DNA from: an uncultured Erysipelotrichaceae bacterium
Lineage (GTDB): Bacteria > Bacillota_I > Bacilli_A > Erysipelotrichales > Erysipelotrichaceae
Direction of reading: 5' to 3'
Length of the DNA: 27,824 bases
Assembly (NCBI GenBank): GCA_937900565.1
Contig: CALCFG010000044.1
Coordinates: 1-27,824, forward strand
Shown: one piece after another, positions 22,946 through 27,824 of the stretch
How positions within the stretch are numbered: the first letter of the stretch is position 1
Layout of the letters: every line of letters begins with the position of its first letter
Notes under the pieces: generated by a model
The model's database searches: none
Told to the model about the DNA's origin: nothing
What the model saw: only the letters and a program-made list of their open reading frames with translations
Made by a program: the position numbers and the translations under genes

Positions 22946-25486
22946 ATGGCAAAAAAGAGAATAGATACTACAATTGAAAATACAAGTGTCATCCTTAATC
23001 AAGCATTAGAAGATATTATGGGAGATCGTTTTGGACGTTATTCTAAATATATCATTCAAGATCGTGCCTTACCGGATGCACGAGATGGATTAAAGCCAGT
23101 GCAACGACGTATTGTTTATGCAATGTATAAAGATAATAATACGTGGGATAGGCCATATCGTAAAAGTGCTAAAACGGTTGGGTTAGTTATTGGTAATTAT
23201 CATCCACATGGGGATTCGAGCGTTTATGATGCAATGGTGCGGTTAAGTCAACCATGGAAGGTGAGGGTTCCATTGGTCGATATGCATGGTAATAATGGAT
23301 CCATTGATGATGACCCTGCTGCAGCAATGCGTTATACTGAAGCGCGTTTAGCCAGTGTGTGTGAGGACGTGATAGGAGATATTGATTACAATACTGTTTT
23401 ATTTGCTCCTAATTATGATGATAATGATGTTGAACCTACCGTATTACCAAGTAAATTTCCAACATTACTTGTTAATGGTGCCATGGGAATTGCAGCTGGA
23501 TATGCGACGAACATGCCACCGAATAATTTGAATGAAATAATGGATGCGTGCATTTATCGCTTACTAAATCCAACGTGCACTTTAGAAGATTTGATGAGCA
23601 TCGTTAAAGGACCAGATTTTCCTACTGGTGGTATTGTTCAAGGCAAGGAAGGAATTGAACAAGCATTTAAAACAGGTAAGGGTAAGATTGTTATTCGAGG
23701 TGTTGCGTCGATAAATGAATTAAAAACGATTAATCAAATTATTATTACACAAATACCTTACGAAGTAGTTAAATCCAACATGGTAAAACGAATGGATGAG
23801 ATTCGTATTAATAAAGATATTGATGGTATTTTAGAAGTACGAGATGAATCGGATCGTAATGGGTTAAAAGTGGTAATTGATTTAAAAAAAGACATTGACC
23901 CGAACATGGTGTTGAATTACTTCTATAAAAATACCCCATTGCAAGTTAATTACAATTACAACGTCGTTGCCATTGTGAATCGTACACCTAAATTATTGTC
24001 ACTTGCTCAATTATTGGATGCGTTTATTGATCATCGAAAAGATGTGGTGACGAAACGCAGTCAATTCTTATTGAATAAATATGAAGCACGATGCCATATT
24101 ATAGAAGGTTTGATGCATGCTATTTCCATTATGGATGATTTGATTGCAACGATTCGTCAATGTAAAGACAAACAAGATGTGATTGAAACGATATCTGTTA
24201 AATATGGTTTTACCAAGGCGCAAGCTGAAGCTATTGCAAATTTACGGTTATATCGCTTAAGTAATACCGATATCGTGGCATTACGCGAAGAATTTGCTCA
24301 ATTGATAAATTTAATTGAAAATTTAAAACTTATTTTAGCAAATGAAAAGATGTTAAATGCCACGATTGTAAATGAATTTAAACAAACCAAAGAAAAATAT
24401 GGAAGTCCACGTTTTACTGCTATCGAAGACCAAGTGAGTGAAATTACCATTGATAAAACAATGATGATTGCGAACGAAAGAGTTATGGTAAGTGCAAGTT
24501 ATGACGGTTACGTTAAACGGGTAAGTTTAAAAAGTTATACTGCAAGTAATTCATTGTTACCTGGTTTAAAACAAAATGACCATTTGGTTACGTGTGGCCA
24601 AGCCGATACATTATCGACATTAATTCTTGTTTCTAAAAACGGCTATTATGGGTATTTACCTGTGTATAAAATGGATGAAGGTAAGTGGAAAGATATTGGT
24701 GAGCACATTAATAAATACGTTAAATTTGAAGATAATGATAAAATCGTTGGATGCTTTATCGTTAATAACTTTAAAACTGCTGCGTGGTTAATTACTTATA
24801 CTAAGGCGGGTTTAATTAAAAAGACACCAATTGATAATTTAGAATTATCACGCTATTCAAAAGCAGCCGTTTTAACCAAATTAAAGAAAAACGATGAAGT
24901 AATCTTTGCAAATATTTGTTACGATAATGATCAAATTATTTCATGCTCTAAACAAGGCTACATTACGCGTTTTAATTTGGATGATATTACAATGACAGCT
25001 CCAAAAGGGCAAGGTGTGCGTGGGATAAAATTAGCAATGGATGATGAATTAGCATCGGCATGTATTTTACCAAGCAATCAAAACTATCAATATGTACTAA
25101 TTCATGGTGATGACAATTTAGTAAAACGCGTAAAACTGGATGTTATTCCTATAACTAAGGCTGCTTTAAAAGGACTTCGTTGCTTTAAAAAACTAAAAAC
25201 AAAAGCAAATTATGTGACATTTATTGAATGTGTCAATGGGCACGAAGTATTACAATATGTTCAAGATAATACCATTGAAGAAGTATCGGTTAGTACGATT
25301 AGTATTATGGATATGGAAAGTTCATGGAGTAAATTGAATGCCATTGCATCTTTCGAAGGCTTATTAAAACCGATTGTAAGTGTCGAAGTGGTCGACATGA
25401 CAACCAGTGGATGTTATCAAAATAAAGTCAATAAGCAAGATGAATCATTGGAACATAGTGAATTTGAGCAAGTTACGTTATTTTAA
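22946..25486 (+). CDS. parC: DNA topoisomerase IV subunit A
   Basis: ParC is the DNA-cleaving subunit of topoisomerase IV. The winged-helix core carries the active-site Tyr130 in AAAMRYTEARL. The quinolone region NYHPHGDSSVYDAM has Ser91 and Asp95, the residues found in drug-sensitive enzymes. YSKYIIQDRALPDARDG and VDMHGNNGSID are ParC-like rather than GyrA-like. The C-terminal third (from about 500) is a beta-pinwheel with repeats such as ASYDGYVKRVSLKSY and SCSKQGYITRF, and lacks a clear GyrA box. The usual GSIDGDP reads GSIDDDP. It begins 5 bases after parE, so the two form one unit. Confidence 0.93.
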   Translation: MAKKRIDTTIENTSVILNQALEDIMGDRFGRYSKYIIQDRALPDARDGLKPVQRRIVYAMYKDNNTWDRPYRKSAKTVGLVIGNYHPHGDSSVYDAMVRLSQPWKVRVPLVDMHGNNGSIDDDPAAAMRYTEARLASVCEDVIGDIDYNTVLFAPNYDDNDVEPTVLPSKFPTLLVNGAMGIAAGYATNMPPNNLNEIMDACIYRLLNPTCTLEDLMSIVKGPDFPTGGIVQGKEGIEQAFKTGKGKIVIRGVASINELKTINQIIITQIPYEVVKSNMVKRMDEIRINKDIDGILEVRDESDRNGLKVVIDLKKDIDPNMVLNYFYKNTPLQVNYNYNVVAIVNRTPKLLSLAQLLDAFIDHRKDVVTKRSQFLLNKYEARCHIIEGLMHAISIMDDLIATIRQCKDKQDVIETISVKYGFTKAQAEAIANLRLYRLSNTDIVALREEFAQLINLIENLKLILANEKMLNATIVNEFKQTKEKYGSPRFTAIEDQVSEITIDKTMMIANERVMVSASYDGYVKRVSLKSYTASNSLLPGLKQNDHLVTCGQADTLSTLILVSKNGYYGYLPVYKMDEGKWKDIGEHINKYVKFEDNDKIVGCFIVNNFKTAAWLITYTKAGLIKKTPIDNLELSRYSKAAVLTKLKKNDEVIFANICYDNDQIISCSKQGYITRFNLDDITMTAPKGQGVRGIKLAMDDELASACILPSNQNYQYVLIHGDDNLVKRVKLDVIPITKAALKGLRCFKKLKTKANYVTFIECVNGHEVLQYVQDNTIEEVSVSTISIMDMESSWSKLNAIASFEGLLKPIVSVEVVDMTTSGCYQNKVNKQDESLEHSEFEQVTLF

Positions 25487-25497
25487 GAAAGAAAATT

Positions 25498-26550
25498 ATG
25501 AATAAAAAATGTAAAGGTTGTGGCGCAATGCTACAAAATAGTGATGTCAAGAAAATTGGATATGTTGTAGATTTTAATCAAGATTATTGTCAGCGGTGTT
25601 ATCGCTTGACTCATTATGGAGATATAACGCTCTCGTTAAAATATGGTATTGACCCAGATATGGTAGTGCATAAACTTCAACAAGAGAATGGCATCTTGGC
25701 ATGGGTGGTGGATATTATGGACTTTGAAGAAGCTTTTATTCCTCACTTTAATGAAGTATTTAAAGATAAAACAGTGATTTTAATTATAACGAAATCGGAT
25801 TTATTATCACAATTATTAACCCCAGAAAAATGCATGACATTTATACAACAGCGCTGCCAATCGTTGCACATTCACTACGATGGCATTGTTGTTAGTGGCA
25901 AATATGATGATGCAAGTGCAATTGAAATTAAGCAGCAATTGAAATCTTATGCGGATGGAAGAACCCTTATATTTGCAGGAAAAGCCAACGCGGGGAAAAG
26001 TACATTCATTAATACCTTAATGGGTAACACAGATTTAACAACATCCCGTTATCCTGGAACGACCATTGACTTTAATCCTATTAAAATTGATGATGATTTT
26101 ACAATCATCGATACACCAGGTATTGAAGGAAGTCATTCCATTGTCATGGAAGCGGATGAAAAAGACTTAAAAGTAATTTGCCCTACTAAGCCAATTCGTG
26201 CCAAAGTATATCAATTGCACTCTAATCAAACGTATGCAATTGCTGGGTTAGTAAAAATTGATATATTAGGTGTTAAAAAAGCTAACATGGTAGTTGATGT
26301 ATCCAATCAATTAACGATTCATCGTTCAAAATATGACGCCAACGATAGATTATGGAAAAAGCATAAAGGAACAACGTTTAAACCTACCATTAATACTAGT
26401 GAAAAAATTACGGAATACCCTAAATTTAAAGATAAAAAAGATATTGTGATTGCAGGATTAGGATGGATTAATGTCAATGGTGATTATGAAAAAATTATCA
26501 TCACAACCCCACACAATGTATACCTATCGGTAAGAAAGGCAATGATTTAA
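25498..26550 (+). CDS. yqeH: Circularly permuted ribosome-assembly GTPase YqeH
   Basis: YqeH is needed for 30S subunit assembly. The 350-residue protein starts with a zinc finger (C5, C8, C31, C34 in CKGCG and YCQRC). The GTPase motifs then come in permuted order: G4 TKSD (98-101), G5-like VVSGK, then G1 GKANAGKST (161-169), the G2 region TTSRYPGTT and G3 DTPG (205-208). The C-terminal part is the domain common to YqeH and plant NOA1/RIF1. Its ribosome site is weak (AAGAAAG), so partial dependence on parC is possible. The stop and yhbY start overlap as TAATG. In Bacillus aroE follows; it is absent here. Confidence 0.96.
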   Translation: MNKKCKGCGAMLQNSDVKKIGYVVDFNQDYCQRCYRLTHYGDITLSLKYGIDPDMVVHKLQQENGILAWVVDIMDFEEAFIPHFNEVFKDKTVILIITKSDLLSQLLTPEKCMTFIQQRCQSLHIHYDGIVVSGKYDDASAIEIKQQLKSYADGRTLIFAGKANAGKSTFINTLMGNTDLTTSRYPGTTIDFNPIKIDDDFTIIDTPGIEGSHSIVMEADEKDLKVICPTKPIRAKVYQLHSNQTYAIAGLVKIDILGVKKANMVVDVSNQLTIHRSKYDANDRLWKKHKGTTFKPTINTSEKITEYPKFKDKKDIVIAGLGWINVNGDYEKIIITTPHNVYLSVRKAMI

Positions 26551-26837
26551 TGTTAACAGGAAAACAAAAAAGATATTTACGTAGCTTAGCCAATACCCTT
26601 CTACCCATTGCACAAATTGGTAAAAATGGCATTGAATTGAATGGATTGGTAAGTATCAATCAAGCATTACAAGCGCGAGAATTAGTGAAAATTTCCGTTT
26701 TAAAAAATTGTGAAATGGAAATGGAGGCTATTATTTTAGATACATTAGCTTATACAAAAGCTGAATTAGTTCAAAAAATTGGTCGTACATTTATTATTTA
26801 TAAAAAAAGTAAAGAACCTAAAATTATATTACCATGA
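26550..26837 (+). CDS. yhbY: CRM-domain RNA-binding protein YhbY
   Basis: A 95-residue single CRM-domain protein that associates with pre-50S ribosomal particles in other bacteria. The family start LTGKQKRYLRSLANTLLPIAQIGKNGI is present in full (given in two parts: LTGKQKRYLRSLAN and LLPIAQIGKNGI). The ELVKISVLKNCE strand and the late IGRTFIIYKKSKE also match. It sits between yqeH and the yqeK-type gene with 1-base and 4-base overlaps, so the three are translated as a coupled set. Confidence 0.95.
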   Translation: MLTGKQKRYLRSLANTLLPIAQIGKNGIELNGLVSINQALQARELVKISVLKNCEMEMEAIILDTLAYTKAELVQKIGRTFIIYKKSKEPKIILP

Positions 26838-27640
26838 AAACATGTTGCATCATTTCTGCATTTGATCCAATGACAACAAGTCAATTCAATGCCATTAAAG
26901 CATTATTAAAACAAGGATATGGTTCCATAACGCTATCCATGGTGAATGAACAACCCGTCCAACGGCAGTTGGTTAAAGCTTATATTAAGCCTTTTAAAAA
27001 AATTCATTATCAATCTAATATCAATATAAATGATTATGATTTAGTGATTAAAGATAGTGATGATCAATTGGCGCATATGCAAAGGGTAAGGTATGGATGG
27101 TATTGGGATATGCCGCAATGGGCAGCGAATATATTAAATGACAGTGGCATTTACTATGACCAAATGTTAAGGCATTCTTTAAAAGAAAAACGTTACCTTC
27201 ATTCACTATCGGTTGCTAATGTCTGTGAAAAAATTGCGAAAAGCAACCAATTAAATGGTCATAAAGCCAAAATGATTGGAATGTTGCATGATATTTGTAA
27301 GCACATGGATAATCAAACTATTATTGAATATGCATTAAAAATGGATAGTAATGCTTTATCTTATCCAATGGCTACACTGCATGCTCAAGCCGGTGCTTAT
27401 TTTGTTAAAGAATATTTGCGCATTAAGGACCCACAAATTATACATGCAATTCAATACCATGCACTTGGTGAAAAAGTGAGCCCATATGTGCGTATGGTAT
27501 TTGTTGCAGATAAAGCCGATCCAAGTCGTGGTTATGATAGCAGTGTTACATTAAATTTAAGCTATCTGAATCTAACCAAAGGGTATGCACGATGCAAACA
27601 GGAATCTATTGAATTCTTAACTAAAAATCATAAAATTTAA
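26834..27640 (+). CDS. yqeK: YqeK-type HD hydrolase with an eroded N-terminal NadD domain
   Basis: Residues about 112-268 form a YqeK domain, an HD-fold hydrolase of Ap4A: H123 (YLHSLSVA), H152-D153 (GMLHDICKH), H183 (LHAQAGAYF), H209 (IQYHALG) and ADKADPSR. Residues 1-108 resemble a shrunken NadD (nicotinate mononucleotide adenylyltransferase). IISAFDPMTTSQFNAIKALL lines up with the NadD start, but the catalytic HxGH has become TTSQ. MPQWAANILNDSGIY matches the NadD C-terminal IP..V..YI...LY. About 80-90 residues between are missing. The HD part should work and the NadD part should not. NadD-YqeK fusions are known near Mollicutes. Translation is coupled to yhbY by ATGA. Confidence 0.82.
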   Translation: MKTCCIISAFDPMTTSQFNAIKALLKQGYGSITLSMVNEQPVQRQLVKAYIKPFKKIHYQSNININDYDLVIKDSDDQLAHMQRVRYGWYWDMPQWAANILNDSGIYYDQMLRHSLKEKRYLHSLSVANVCEKIAKSNQLNGHKAKMIGMLHDICKHMDNQTIIEYALKMDSNALSYPMATLHAQAGAYFVKEYLRIKDPQIIHAIQYHALGEKVSPYVRMVFVADKADPSRGYDSSVTLNLSYLNLTKGYARCKQESIEFLTKNHKI

Positions 27641-27653
27641 GGAGTTTAAACGT

Positions 27654-27824
27654 TTGAATTTAGAAAAAATAAGAGATTTTGTCAAAGTTTTGGATGAAAA
27701 ATTAGCTCAAGATATCATTGTTATTGATATGGAAAAAGCCAGTGTATTGTATGATGCATTTATTATTTGTTCTGCGGATAATATGCGTTTAAGCAAATCA
27801 TTGGTGGACTATTTGGAAGTAATG
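27654..27824 (+). CDS. rsfS: Ribosomal silencing factor RsfS, 5' part
   Basis: The frame starts at TTG 27654, 9 bases after GGAG (27641-27644), and is open to the window end, giving 57 residues. LAQDIIVIDMEKASVLYDAFIICSADNMRLSKSLVDYL (read as LAQDIIVIDMEKASVLYD and AFIICSADNMRLSKSL) matches the RsfS/Iojap start, including the D-I-V-x-D and F-x-I-C-S pattern. RsfS binds uL14 and keeps ribosomal subunits apart when nutrients are low. Its place after yqeK is the standard Bacillota order. The C-terminal half is outside the window. Confidence 0.9.
   Translation, partial: MNLEKIRDFVKVLDEKLAQDIIVIDMEKASVLYDAFIICSADNMRLSKSLVDYLEVM

Noticed and set aside
1..27824. CRISPR arrays, tRNA or rRNA genes, insertion sequences, prophage or defence genes
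   Set aside because: No regular spaced repeats, cloverleaf genes, transposase or integrase motifs, or terminal inverted repeats were seen.

Overview
The window is AT-rich DNA, roughly one third G+C by eye, from a low-GC Gram-positive bacterium (Bacillota). The standard genetic code is used, since TGA acts as a stop in several genes. T-box and Spx control, RecD2, YqeH, the order rpsU-phoH-ybeY-dgkA-cdd-era-recO and the order yqeH-yhbY-yqeK-rsfS all fit Bacillota. A NadD/YqeK-type fusion and the loss of yqeY and aroE from these clusters suggest an Erysipelotrichia-like, partly reduced lineage. That placement is an inference.

Layout. Positions 1-1354 (minus strand) hold the start of a uridine-kinase-like gene, plsY and an unrecognised small membrane protein. 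Positions 1487-2066 hold a SIS-domain pseudogene with three breaks. A patatin-like phospholipase (minus) and a YitT-family membrane protein (plus) then diverge. Positions 4324-7154 form a ferrous-iron uptake operon: a strong promoter overlapped by one of two matching dyads, two feoA genes, feoB, and a 55-residue FeoB-associated cysteine-rich protein. Next, on the minus strand, are a decayed manganese exporter (mntP) with what looks like its decayed yybP-ykoY leader, and trpS behind a T-box leader with a UGG specifier.

Positions 8996-12731 (plus) are a tight spx-mnmA-recD2 run. Positions 12826-14761 are a YtrA-type GntR repressor with its operator, followed by an ABC ATPase and an ABC permease that are each broken by a -1 frame change. 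An S66 (LD-carboxypeptidase/MccF) peptidase and an alpha/beta-hydrolase lacking its serine nucleophile follow. From 16866 onward the window is housekeeping: rpsU with its own promoter and terminator, then phoH, ybeY, dgkA, cdd, era and recO in overlapping frames. After a terminator come parE and parC, then the ribosome-assembly cluster yqeH, yhbY, a NadD-remnant/YqeK protein, and the start of rsfS.

The genes serve translation and ribosome assembly (rpsU, ybeY, era, yqeH, yhbY, rsfS, mnmA, trpS), DNA topology and repair (parE, parC, recO, recD2), lipid and envelope metabolism (plsY, dgkA, patatin), and iron supply (feo). The most notable features are the eroded NadD domain, the twin feo dyads, the decayed manganese cassette, the broken YtrA-type operon, the serine-less hydrolase and the cysteine tail on Spx. 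I saw no CRISPR array, tRNA or rRNA gene, insertion sequence, prophage or clear new multi-gene system.
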